Shown: positions 36,001-46,774 of the stretch, in pieces
Layout: each line of letters begins with the position of its first letter
How positions within the stretch are numbered: the first letter of the stretch is position 1
NCBI GenBank assembly: GCA_028564675.1
Contig: JAOVVO010000171.1
Location: 1 to 64,000 of the forward strand
Direction: 5' to 3'
DNA length: 64,000 nucleotides
Source of the DNA: Onchocerca lupi
Taxonomy: Eukaryota; Nematoda; Chromadorea; Rhabditida; Onchocercidae
Position numbers and translations under genes: made by a program
Notes under the pieces: model-generated
Seen by the model: the letters and a program-made list of their open reading frames with translations, nothing else
What the model was told of the DNA's origin: nothing
Databases searched by the model: none

Positions 36001-37854
36001 GAGCTGCAGCAAACGCTGCATCATCGGTACTGATTTTGATATTTATTTTTAACCTCATATTTTATATTCGATTAGCTTTTCTTTTATGAAAAAGTTGGAG
36101 CACAAGAATCGTGTGCTGCTTCCGGTGCAGTTTGACTCCACATTCAGCCAACATACGTTCCTTCGTATTTCTGTTCTTGCATTTATTCCATTGGCACACA
36201 CAAATGAGTTTCTTTATTACTTAAAGATAATTACTGAAGCAAACTGCAAATAAAAAGATATTTCAGACAAAAAGCCCACTGGCAAAACGAGAAACGGAAT
36301 CTGGTATGTTAACGCCACGTTTTTATCCAGTAAAGGAGACAGCAAAGGAGAGTACCGCTCCAGATTCTTCTCAATCGAGAAAATACAAAACTCGTCATAG
36401 CGAAAATCCACCTGTTGAAATGCCTGTTGGTTGGGTCTTTGGTACTAGCTCAAGAACATCGTCTTTTAATGCGTAAGTCTCGTAGATATGTGCATATTTA
36501 TAGACGACGATAATATTTGCATGTTTGCCCGTATAGTTTTTGTAATAAGTAGTTTCAGTGATTCGGTCGAATCAACGAGTGGCCAAGCGGTACCTGGTCC
36601 TTCAATGCATGTCTCCTTTAGCTTGTTGCAAGAAAATGGTTTCCAGGAACAAGTTAGTTTTGCTTGTGTCATTTGGAATTTTATGAATTAAATTGGTTAT
36701 CGGGTGCTGTAAAAACTTATCTGATATTTGATAAAAGAATGGAATGGTAGATCAGAAAATATCCAAGGGAAATAATATCTCTAAAAGACTGGCCAAAAAA
36801 TGTGTTATTCGTATGTTAGCTTAAACCAATAGAAAGTTTAACTGGCCATTCAATGGAAAGGTCGTCATTCTGAGCCGATTACTTCAAAAAATTGATGCAT
36901 AGTCGTATCCCATGAATGGAATTGTTGTATAGGACACTTAAATAATCGGACAGTTTTATTAAATGGATTAATCAGTTAAAATCATTTAAATATTATTCTG
37001 TTCATTATACTCAAATATGGATGCGAATAAAATTATTGTAAATGTCAGATATATACGAAGTGGAGAATGTCATGTCTAGAGCAGAGGGAACATTTGGGTT
37101 ATGGCACCACTGAAATGAATACTTATTTCCGTTTCTTATCATTCTTCTTGAGAGACCATTTCAACCGGAAAATGTATCAAGAATTTCGAAATTTAGCCGT
37201 CGAAGATGCGAAAGCCGGTTACAGGTTTGTTTTTCTGCTGTTGCAGTTTTTAAGGAATTTTACTTTTTTATTGTTTTTAAAAATGTGCGATTGAATCTTT
37301 TTTGCAGCTTGCAGTGTTATTCTTTTTGCAGGTACGGGTTAGAGTGCCTCTTCAGATTTTACAATTTTGGTCTAGAGCGGAAGTTCAGGCCAAACATATA
37401 CTTAGATTTCCAAGAGGAAACAATAAATGATATTAAACGAGGTGAATTGTACGGGTTGGAGAAGTTTTGGGCTTTTCTAAAATTTTACAAGCACTCGAGG
37501 CGCCTAGAAGTTCATCCATTCCTCAAGAAAAAACTAGCAGAATACAAAAATTTGGATGACTTCAAATTTGATGTTAGTATTTTTTTTTTTAATATCTCTT
37601 ACTCTTCCTGATTTTTTGATTATTTTAAAACATATCAAGTTTATGACAAGAACTGATTTAAAGCACTTGTTTTATTATTGGGAAATATTTATCGAAATTA
37701 ATGTTGTCTATTGATGATCAAACATATCAAATAATCAATATTAACAGCTTTTGTAATGTCAGCGTCAGTGATAAACTTATTTCAGCCGGCCACGGCAGCC
37801 AAAAAAGAACTATCAATGGACAGTATGAATGCAGCTCTTTCTTCCAGGCGATAA
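21079..37854 (+). CDS. larp-1: La-related protein 1 (LARP1)
   Basis: LARP1 binds the cap and TOP motif of ribosomal-protein mRNAs and controls their translation and stability in the cytoplasm. Exons: 21079-21546, 21832-21955, 22392-22510, 23217-23327, 24109-24267, 24576-24754, 25619-25846, 30224-30454, 32959-33903, 34139-34331, 34608-35072, 35190-35368, 35528-35741, 35835-36026, 36267-36472, 36559-36652, 37049-37224, 37332-37572, 37786-37854; all junctions keep phase, giving 1530 residues. PAPLPTVNAWF in exon 2 is the conserved LARP1 N-terminal motif. The La motif (~845-925) shows EYYLSPENL, DFYLRRKMD and GFLSLVLIASFPRV. DM15 repeats (~1322-1508) show GWVFGTSSRTSS, FRFLSFFLRDHF and GLECLFRFY followed by LYGLEKFWAFLKF. 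Exon 1 is Thr/Ser/Ala-rich and probably disordered; exon 9 has nine GCA codons in a row. Exon 5 could start at 24082 (GATAG acceptor), adding nine in-frame residues. The protein is longer than typical animal LARP1 (about 1000-1150), through its low-complexity parts. Confidence 0.95.
25847..30223 (+). other. long larp-1 intron (4.4 kb)
   Basis: This intron separates the exon ending EEDYW from the exon starting YLDTASNGFYYQ and is far longer than the others in the window. It contains a (T9-12 C)n tract at 28281-28338, alternating catgcatgcatgc near 27385, and a stretch of higher complexity at about 27830-28250 with repeated gtcgtcgtc. Open frames inside it (27361-27636, 28634-28957) have T-rich, hydrophobic translations and no splice support. 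An internal promoter or enhancer is possible but not shown. Confidence 0.6.
28281..28338. repeat. T-run minisatellite with ~12-base period
   Basis: A 58-base T tract is interrupted by single C residues at 28292, 28304, 28317 and 28328, giving a (T10-12 C) unit repeated about five times within the long larp-1 intron. Confidence 0.9.
30455..32958 (+). other. second long larp-1 intron (2.5 kb)
   Basis: This lies between the exon ending TNPPQR and the 945-base exon 9. It is AT-rich with T-runs and no supported exon. The minus- and plus-strand frames at 32358-32773 overlap each other and show no splice or codon support. Confidence 0.6.
33041..33067 (+). repeat. larp-1: (GCA)9 coding microsatellite (poly-alanine in LARP-1)
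   Basis: Nine perfect GCA codons in exon 9 encode an alanine tract following ATTS. The purity of the codon repeat suggests recent slippage, and length variation between individuals is likely. Confidence 0.9.
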
Positions 37855-38412
37855 GCTATTTTTTCGTTTTGTTTTGCAACATTCGTTGTTATTTGCCAGG
37901 AATTATGGCATTGTTATTGTAGTACTTCATGTTCTAGTAGTATCTATTAGCATTTGTTTAGGAAAAATGTGTCCCACCAGTGTATGCATAGTCATATAAA
38001 AATAAGATTATGCAACGCATATAATTCTGAATGTTACTTTTCTTCCATTTAACGGAAAAGAAGCTCGATAATTTTGCTTATCCATTTCATTCTGTTCTAT
38101 TCTTTTTCTTTTCTTTTCATAAGTTTCTTGCACATGTTCATTTTTAAGATTTAAGTTGTTTCTTTCTTTGTTTTTATTCCAATCTATCAGATTCCACCTC
38201 TGTTTAAATATTAATAGCTATATTCATTGTAGTCAAAATGCAAAAAAAAAAAGCTATTACTCGCCTTATCAGTTACTTTTTCTTTTTTATTTCGAAGTTT
38301 TCCTCCTTCACTCTATATTTTATTGCTAAATAGTTTTATCATTAACAGTTTACACATTTTCTTCGGAAGCCATCGAATTGTGATCCTATCATAAGGTCGT
38401 CTGTCCAACATT

Positions 38413-38579
38413 CTGTGGTAGTTAGTCTTTTTCCCTCCCTATTAGTATTCGAATTTGAGATATAGATGAGATTTTATTAAGAACTTTTTGTATTTGGATG
38501 AATTCATTCGTTATGCTATTCTATCTCTGTTGTATCTTATCATGATGATGAAACTAAATATATGATCTAACTACCACAG
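38413..38579. repeat. 13-base inverted repeats bounding 167 bases
   Basis: ctgtggtagttag (38413-38425) and its exact reverse complement (38567-38579) bound a 167-base segment. The size would suit a small MITE, but no clear target-site duplication touches the ends; gtcgtct occurs near both sides but not flush on the left. Confidence 0.35.
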
Positions 38580-40301
38580 TCGTCTTTATCAGATAATATT
38601 CCAAACTGTGCTTTTCTTTTTTCCATTTTTTCGTCTCACCTTTTTGCGTTCATTTTTATAAGACATTTGCAGGTAACCTAAACCGAAAAAACTCAGTGAT
38701 ATTTGGGGCATACGTTGTTAGATTTTGACTGATTTTGCGTGCATTTCTGGAATATTATGAGCATATTAGACCTTAAAAAAGTAGCAATCATGTATGGAAT
38801 TTCTCATGAATAGAAATTCAGCGCAGAAATTGAAGTTTCAAGCAATGGAAATCGTAGAAAATAAGTTAGGAATTTACCTGCATTTGTTCCAGTAAGGCAC
38901 ACATGATAAGCGCATACGAATTTGATTGTAAGTGGTACGCAAATGAAATGCTCATTCTCAGGCACATTTGGAAGCTGTGAATTCATAGTATTACTGATAT
39001 GTGTTTTACGTTTAATGCTTTTTGCATGTATGTATGCATGCAATGCAAGTTTTATCTTGGAGCGGAATTTTTTTTTTTAAATCATGCTATTGTTATTTTT
39101 CTTATTTTACCGAAATTAAGCGTATCTTTTCAAGATGTAGAAAATGAAATTTGATGCGTTTTCTTATAATTTTTTGATGTTACCGTAACAGCTTCGTAGA
39201 GTTTGATTTTGTTTATTTGAAGTAGAAAGAGAATAAATGTGGGCAGGCATCCATTATATTCTTCCCCTCTTTTCCCTCCTGAAGATTGATGTGAGATTCC
39301 AAACTATCATGATTATGAATTTTATTTGTGTCTGGATATTGCATAATTAAGTTAAGAAACTGTAACGGTAATAGTGGCATGTTAATGATTTAGTAGAGAT
39401 ATTCGTAACTTTTGTGGACTAATATGACAGTTAACTCCACTGTTATACACCATTTTGAGTCAGTTACGCCGTTGGAATCGCAATTCCATGTATGTCCTAT
39501 TCGAAATTCTTATCCGGAGAATGATTTCTAGTTGCCACATTGTGCATCTTTATATTGATCGTTGCATATTATCATGGAAAGATTATTTTAAAGATGCTCT
39601 TTAGAAATCATCTTCTGGAATTCATGAAATTTATCGGATTCATTAATATACATGATTGATTTAATATTTGCATACTTTTAACGTTAGCTCCTTTATTTAC
39701 AATCACCTCCTTTTTATAATTGCACGGCGTATCTGTTTACTGTACTTTTTATAGGATATCTGAAATCATTGAATTGTTTTTATTTTAATTGCGAACAATT
39801 TAATTTTCATTTTTATATCATCTTCCTGATCATTGCTCATCCTATACGCACATTATTTATACATACACAGTTCGTTTTCATCTACGCTTATTCGCTGTTT
39901 ATTCATTTTAATTTCTTTATTTTTACTTTTCTCTGTTTTTATTGTTTAAATTCTAACTAAAATTTCCTCTATCTATATTTTTTGGTCATTGTTTTTCATT
40001 ATTTCTTTTCTCTTAACTTCATGATTTGTTTCTCATCGCTTTATCGAATTTTTTCTTTTTTTTTTGAAATAATTGTCATGCTTTCTTCTGGTCGCGCTTT
40101 GCTTCATTTGCAATTTTTGCTGTTTCTTTATCTTTTTTTTTTTAAAGATGTCATCTTACATCTCACTAATTTACTCCTCCACACCTTTTTTACTAAAATC
40201 AAAAATTTGATTTACTTTTTATTGACTTTTAACCTTCTTGAATCAATGAAATGAATTTCTTCATACTTTTACATTATGATTATAACGTAGTGTGATTGTT
40301 C

Positions 40302-40302
<1 letters not shown>

Positions 40303-40333
<31 letters not shown>
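40303..40333. repeat. T31 homopolymer run
   Basis: This is an uninterrupted run of about 31 T in the larp-1/smrc-1 spacer. It is low complexity and its length in the assembly may be unreliable. Confidence 0.9.
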
Positions 40334-40334
<1 letters not shown>

Positions 40335-41714
40335 AAGGGTCAAATCTGAAATCATTCATCTACCGTTCCCATGTCCTTTTCCCTTTTCATATCTTATCTT
40401 CCAGTATTTCGGTGCTGAAGGATAATGTTATTTGATTTTTATGATCAGCAGCAGCGACCATGTAATAGCAACAGGTACAGTAGCATCAGCAACTATAATT
40501 CTTGGTTTTTTTTTTTTTTTTTTTCACTATGTTGTAATTTATTGATGAGGTTTCCGAATCATTCGTTATTAAATACATTTATTAAATTTGGATAAATTCA
40601 GGAATGGAGTATCCAAAAATTTATTTTCTGCAATGATTTTTTGCTTTTCATTCATTCCGATTATTGCAAAAATAAATAAATATGGTGGCTGTTTGATGCT
40701 CTGTGTTCTCTTCGTTCGTTTTTTTTTTTTTTTTTTGCGAAATAAATTTTACCATCAAAATATTTCCTTATTCACTTCGCAGTTATGGAGAACATCCCCT
40801 AATACGTACAGGAATAATATTCTTCTGCACCAAGTTTGACGGCGATATCGATAAAACTACTGTATGAATTAGATTTTTTACTCAACGGTTTAATCAGTTC
40901 TACTTACGGTTGACTTCTGTGTCTGTGTAAAATATTTAGATATTTGGTGTTGAAGAATGATTCATTCATTTTGTCATACAAGCGGGAATTCTATATTAAA
41001 ATTTTTGGAAAATATAAAATCGTCGAGTTAAAACTGTCAGCGAGCACTGATAGGAAATGATGATGAAGAATTTCGATGAGATTATAAAGTCTTAATTTAA
41101 TCACCTAATTCAAAAAGAGTGCTGAGAAGAATCAGAATTCATATCATTAGTTGTGATCAAAATTTAAGACTGATAATTTGAAGTGTGGATGGATGTGATA
41201 GCATGGATGAAAGATAAGGGGTCGATTGATTCAAGTTTCCGTTTACAATTGGACTAGATTAGGATCATTATCAAGATTGAACAAGAATACTATGAAGACT
41301 AAACAACTGGTACTTGATCTTTTGGGTCGGATTAAATTAGCTCGACGAAAGTTTTTGGGACTAGGATAAAAGCGGTTATTTGGGCTGGTGAAGCGGCTTT
41401 TTACATCACAGGAAAATGATTTGATATAGAAATATTTTTGCTTTTTCAAAATATCATATTCTGTGTGAATGAATAAATTTAATCTACATTTTCTCATTTA
41501 ATGTTTTCATTTCTTTCCTGAAATTTTTCATAGCACAATAGAAATTACAAACCCTGAGATGAAATTAATTTGGCTAGTTATCTCCGAGGTGTGAAGTTAG
41601 AGCTTAAGTTAGTATGTGAATAAATGAATAGATCTTGTTAATTAAGGCCAGATTTCGATTCTTTTCTTTTCTATCTCGAAATATGTTCATATAGTTTATA
41701 ATTTGATAAAGTAC

Positions 41715-41716
41715 AG
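41715..41716 (+). promoter_or_regulatory. candidate spliced-leader acceptor of smrc-1
   Basis: GTACAG ends three bases before the ATG at 41720. This spacing is typical of nematode trans-splicing and decides the start codon, since the frame has no earlier ATG after the acceptor. Confidence 0.5.
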
Positions 41717-41719
41717 TTA

Positions 41720-44700
41720 ATGGCCGCTTCTTCATTAACTGCTGAGCAATTGAAACGAATTGAACGTAACCGAGCAGAAGCTATGCGTCGAATGGCTTTA
41801 CGTCAACAACGAGAACGAGAACTGGGAAATATAAAAAATATGAATATGATGGATAATAATTATTCCTTGATTACTACAAAAACAAATGGAAATAGTTCAA
41901 GCATACCGATGAAAGTACAAACGATGGTGCAATCCAAACTTGGGCCTTTGAACTCATCCGATAAGGTATCCGTTACAGTCCAAGATGACAATAGGCCTGT
42001 ACAGTTGCATGTAGCAAAAAGTCATGATGAATCTAAATTCTCTCTGGCTCCATCCAATCAATTATCATCGAAGAAATATGTTATAACATATCGTGATGAG
42101 GAACAACCATCAACATCTGCTCTAACCCTTCCAACAAAAATTGATTTGACTCACAAATTATCACCTGTATCATCACCTATTAAACGACCACCTGTTGTTA
42201 CAGCGATTCAACTTAAGCAGAATACTGTTAATATTAGTTTCAAACTTATCAATCCTAAATCTTTCCAGGTTTGTTACATTCATGATTCACATCCAATTTT
42301 TTTTTCTTTTTTTCTTACAGTAAAAATTTGTTTCACAGACAATGAAATGATGGATTATGCTTTGATAAAATTCCTATTTTTAATAGTAATATGCAAAAAT
42401 AACGCAAAATTCTCATTTGATACGTAAAGTAAATGAAAACAATCTTTAAAAGGAATTGGGAAGTGAAAGAATAAAGTAAGTTTGAAGGATAAAAATATAA
42501 AAGAAAGGAAGGAAGTATTTTCGTTTTCTGATATTATTGTTGAAGAATTTTTCATATTTTTCGAATTTTATAGAAATTTAAAGCTACTTTCGAAATTACA
42601 ATATATTTTTTTATCTTAATTATTTGAGAATGCTTAACTATTGCTTTTATTTGTTCTCGTCATAAATTTAAATTAAAATTGCCATGTCTCGTAATGTTCA
42701 GTGAGAAGAAAATTTTTGTTGTCTGAGATTAATGGAAGATGATGTATTGATTTGATTATTTTTGCATATTTTCAAGTTAAATTTGTCAAATTTATTCCAT
42801 TTCAATATTTATTTATTCTGATTTGAAAATAACTTTTTTTTTTTTAATTTCAGGTGCAATTCACACCATTCAATCATTCAGTTGTCGCTGCTCTAAAGGC
42901 AATCCCATCAAAGATTTATATTCCTGAAACAAAAGCTTGGTCATTTCCTTTGGAAGATATTTGTACAGTTGAGAAAGCCTTGCAGTCACTAGATGATGTC
43001 TCATTAGAAATCGAAAAAATTTCGGATCATGCCATTAAGGTAATTTAATTCTTTCCGATTCTTTCATTTTTCATTTTTTTATTGTTAAGATTTTTTTTTT
43101 CTTCGTTTTTATTCTTTCCAGACATTATTAATTTACGGTAAATCAAATGTTGGAATGAACGAACCCAATCTTGAGAAGCATATTGAAAAGACATTGGTTG
43201 ATGCGCTCTTTCCATATCAGCGTCGAGGTGTAATGTATGTTTTACTTTGTGCCATTTGTTTGCTTCAGATTTGTGTGCTTATTTCTAAATTGAGAAATTT
43301 GAAATTCAAAGAATGATTGGAATTTATAATCTTTCAGATATGGTGTAATGAAAAGAGGGCGATTGCTTTTGGCCGATGAAATGGGTCTTGGTAAATCGAT
43401 CCAGGCTCTTGGTATTGCCCGGTATTTTAAATGTGATTGGCCCCTGCTTATTATATGTCCATCATCTGTAAAATTCTCTTGGTTGAATGTATGCTTGTCA
43501 TTCTCTGCCGTCTTTTCCGCCAATTAACAATTAAAAATCGCTGCGAAAAAAAAAAAATGAAGAATATTTGTTTCTAAAATTCAAAACCAAAAATTATAAT
43601 TAATCAGCTTAATTTCTTTCCTAATCGATGTAATTGATGTAATTGTTGTTTAATTAACTGAATTATAGCAGTTCGAAAGCTTTTTACCGAATGTTGATGA
43701 AATTGTTATTATTGAAAAAGGAAATGATTGCTTACCATTAAAAAGAACCAAGCAGACGGTAGTTATCATGAGTTATGATTTGATGGTTTCTAAACAGTCT
43801 CATCTTATTGAATACGATTTTAAAGCAATTATTTTTGTAAGTTATAATTCGGTTTTTTTTCAAAACTCAACGATGTAATTAATTAGGATTTACAAAGTTT
43901 TTAAATACAAAACATTTTCATCTTTTTTCGATTTTTCGGTCTTAATGAGTAGTTTAATTTCAAGGATGAATCACATCTACTGAAAGATAGTAATGCTCAA
44001 AGAACCAAAGTTGCGACGAATATTGCGGTAGGTTTTTTAAGGCTCTAAAAATATGAACTTGAATTAAATTTTTTTTTTCATCTCTTTAATTTAAATTTTC
44101 CAAGTTGATTCAAACAGAATACTGGTTAAATCTATTTCATTTTTTTTCGATCTTTTCCGATTTCTAGTTCATCTTTCGGTACTCTTTTATGAATGACATT
44201 ACATTTATTCCTTCCCGCATTTTGTGCTACTTACTAGCTTTTCCATCATTCAGAAAAAAGCACTGCGTGTAATTTTGTTGACTGGAACGCCAGCTCTTTC
44301 ACGTCCAGTGGAACTGTTCAGTCAGATTCGTATCATCGATCCTAAAATGTTTCCTAATTATCGCGATTTTGCATTTCGGTATTGTGATGGCAAGCAGGGT
44401 AAATACAGTTTTGAAGCCAAAGGTTGCACAAATAGTGATGAATTAGCAATAATCTTGTCCGGTAGCGTTATGTTGAGGTAAAGCTTCCCACTATCTTCTT
44501 TCTTTCATGTAAAATATAAATTTTTTAATGAAAATCCCAATGAAAGATTCTTTTAGGAGATTGAAAAAAGATGTCCTGAATGATCTTCCGGTAAAAAGAC
44601 GCGAGGTTGTTAACCTTACGGATGATTCCATTTACACAAATATTAGCAAATTACGAGAAGCAAAGAATGCTTATAGTGGCGCTAAGGTTTTACCCATGAT

Positions 44701-46106
44701 AATTTTTATTGATTAAAAAGACATTAAATTATATTAATAGATGATGCATGAACTAATGCAATGCTTAGATTTTTGAAATCCTGGAAATGTTCATTTATTT
44801 TTAGGATAATAATACAAAACATCAACGATTGGTTGAATATTATTACGAGACAGGAATTGCTAAAGCGAAGAGTGTTGCTCGCTATATTATCGATCATTAT
44901 TTTTATGATGGTGCACCAAAAAGAAAGCTGTTGATATTTGCTCACCATCAAGTGGTCTTGGATATGTTATCAATGGATATCGCCAAAAAGGTTTTCGGCA
45001 AATAATTATATTAAGCATCTAAAATATGTCAAAAAAGAATTTTCTTTTTCTTTTTTATTAAATTAAGGAAACATTTGAATTTTCCAAGTTCTTTTCGAAA
45101 TTAAATAAGTAGTTTTCAGGCCGAATCATATAACTAAGATAGAGAGAATTAGAATAATTGCAATATTTATTACAGGGGTTGCGATCGATACGAATCGATG
45201 GTGCTACGGTTAGCCGATCACGTGATGAACAATGTCGGTTATTTCAGGAAAATGATGATGTTATGGTTGCAATTTTATCTATAACTGCTGCGGGTATCGG
45301 CGTTACTTTGACTGCTGCTTCAATTGTTATATTCGCTGAATTACATTGGAATCCGGGTGTTAGTACTATAGTCAACATTGATTTTTATTGCGAAATTCGT
45401 GCTTAATTTTTTCTCTTCAGTTTACTTGAATTTCTTAATTTCTGAGATCTTTTTTTTAAGTCATTTTTTTTTTTTTTGTAATTTGAATGAATATATTCAA
45501 GATTTTCCCTTATCTTATTAATGATATAAATAAATGTAAGTTGTCATCTTTATCTTCAAATTATAAATGATAAGGTTTGTAATATTAAAGACCGATTTTC
45601 ATTATCTTCTGTGAAGTTCCAAGGTTGTAGGAGTTATTTTAAATAGGTTTTTAACAAACAGGATATCATGGAAATATAAGTCAAAGTTCTTGACATAATA
45701 ACAGTCGCATTTTTAATGTAAAAACTAGACGTTCTTATTCACTTATTTAATTTCTCATTCTCATGATTAAAATGAGAAGTCGTTCGTAGAATAAATAAAA
45801 CTTTTCGCTGAATGGCTGCCGTAAAGCGGAAAAATGAAATTTATTTGGAGCTTGTTGCTCGTTTCGAAATAATTTATCGATGCTACGTTTACTGAAAAAT
45901 ATCCATAGAAGTAGACTTATTGTTTGACCGTACCCTAATGTGATGATAGAATTATAGTATATAAATTATAAAATTAGAGCTCTATATTAATTGCCAATTA
46001 GGAAAGGTAGACTTAGCATGGCTATGTTTGACATTTATTTGTCTTTTAATAAAAAGCACACAGTTGCATTGAAAGTTCTTGCTTTTAAAACTACGTTAGT
46101 TTTTTT

Positions 46107-46165
<59 letters not shown>

Positions 46166-46774
46166 TAATTTTGATGATATTCTTAGCTAATTTCTAATTT
46201 CATTATTAAAATAGCCTTTCTTTTTGCAGACTTTGAAGCAAGCCGAAGATCGTGCTCATAGGCTTGGCCAGAAAGATTCAGTTTTTGTGCAATATTTAAT
46301 TGCTAAAGGAACAGCAGATGATGTACTATGGCCGTTAATTCAGAAGAAACTTGATGTTTTACAATCGTGCAAATTGTCATCTGATACTTATCGGGTATAT
46401 TACCACAATCATCTTTCACAGAAACTCGTGCACGTTGAAACGTATCATTTCTTATATAGAAATCTTTTTTTTTTTTCAATTTCGAATAAATTTAACGTCC
46501 TTTAAGTACAATTATATAAATTTAAGTTTTTGCTAATAGCGAAACATTTAATATTGGAACATTTTAGATTTCAATGAATTTTCTATGCAGGAAATATTTC
46601 TGCGTGTTACTCATTATTAATAGTGTGTTATAATTGAAAGTAAGCTATCGCTTAATTGCATAATTATTTATAATTTAGGGCACTAATAGCGTTCAAACAA
46701 CTATGGGTCCTGAAAGTGGTGGCCTGGAGGATCATTTTCCAAGAATTAAAAGAATCAGAACCACTACGGGGTGA
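41720..46774 (+). CDS. smrc-1: SMARCAL1/HARP-type SNF2 annealing helicase
   Basis: SMARCAL1 proteins use ATP to rewind RPA-coated DNA and remodel stalled replication forks in the nucleus. Exons: 41720-42268, 42854-43039, 43122-43234, 43338-43488, 43669-43836, 43965-44027, 44254-44477, 44557-44686, 44805-44990, 45176-45358, 46230-46394, 46679-46774; all in phase, 737 residues. The N-terminus, LTAEQLKRIERNRAEAMRR, matches the RPA-binding motif of SMARCAL1. Residues ~184-245 (VQFTPFNHSVVAALKAIPSK, then TKAWSFPL) form one HARP module; the human protein has two. The ATPase has DEMGLGKS (Walker A, Ser instead of the more usual Thr), ICPSSVKFSWL, DESH (~390-393), LLTGTPALSRP and LRRLKKDVL. The C-terminal lobe has LLIFAHH, RIDGATVSRSRDEQ, SITAAGIGVTLTAA, ELHWNPGT and QAEDRAHRLGQ. 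All motifs needed for activity are visible. The exon at 43965 follows TTTCAAG, a less usual acceptor. AATAAA at 46847 is a good 3' end. Confidence 0.95.
46109..46164. repeat. T56 homopolymer run in a smrc-1 intron
   Basis: About 56 consecutive T lie 65 bases before the acceptor of the exon at 46230, in a long intron (45359-46229). The run is the longest homopolymer in the window. It gives rise to a poly-Phe frame at 45991-46197 that is not a gene. Confidence 0.95.

Larger units (their letters stand above)
37855..41719. other. spacer between larp-1 and smrc-1
   Basis: This 3.9-kb interval must contain the larp-1 3' UTR, although no AATAAA lies within the first few hundred bases; the first obvious one is near 39232. 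It also contains T-runs (40303-40333, 40506-40524, 40719-40736), a 13-base inverted repeat pair at 38413/38567, and the smrc-1 5' region. Open frames at 39769-40254 and 40588-40839 translate to Phe/Ile/Leu-rich chance products. Confidence 0.6.

Noticed and set aside
45991..46536. Plus-strand frames with poly-Phe and around the smrc-1 exon at 46230
   Set aside because: The first is produced by the T56 run in an intron; the second is an out-of-frame shadow of the smrc-1 exon.
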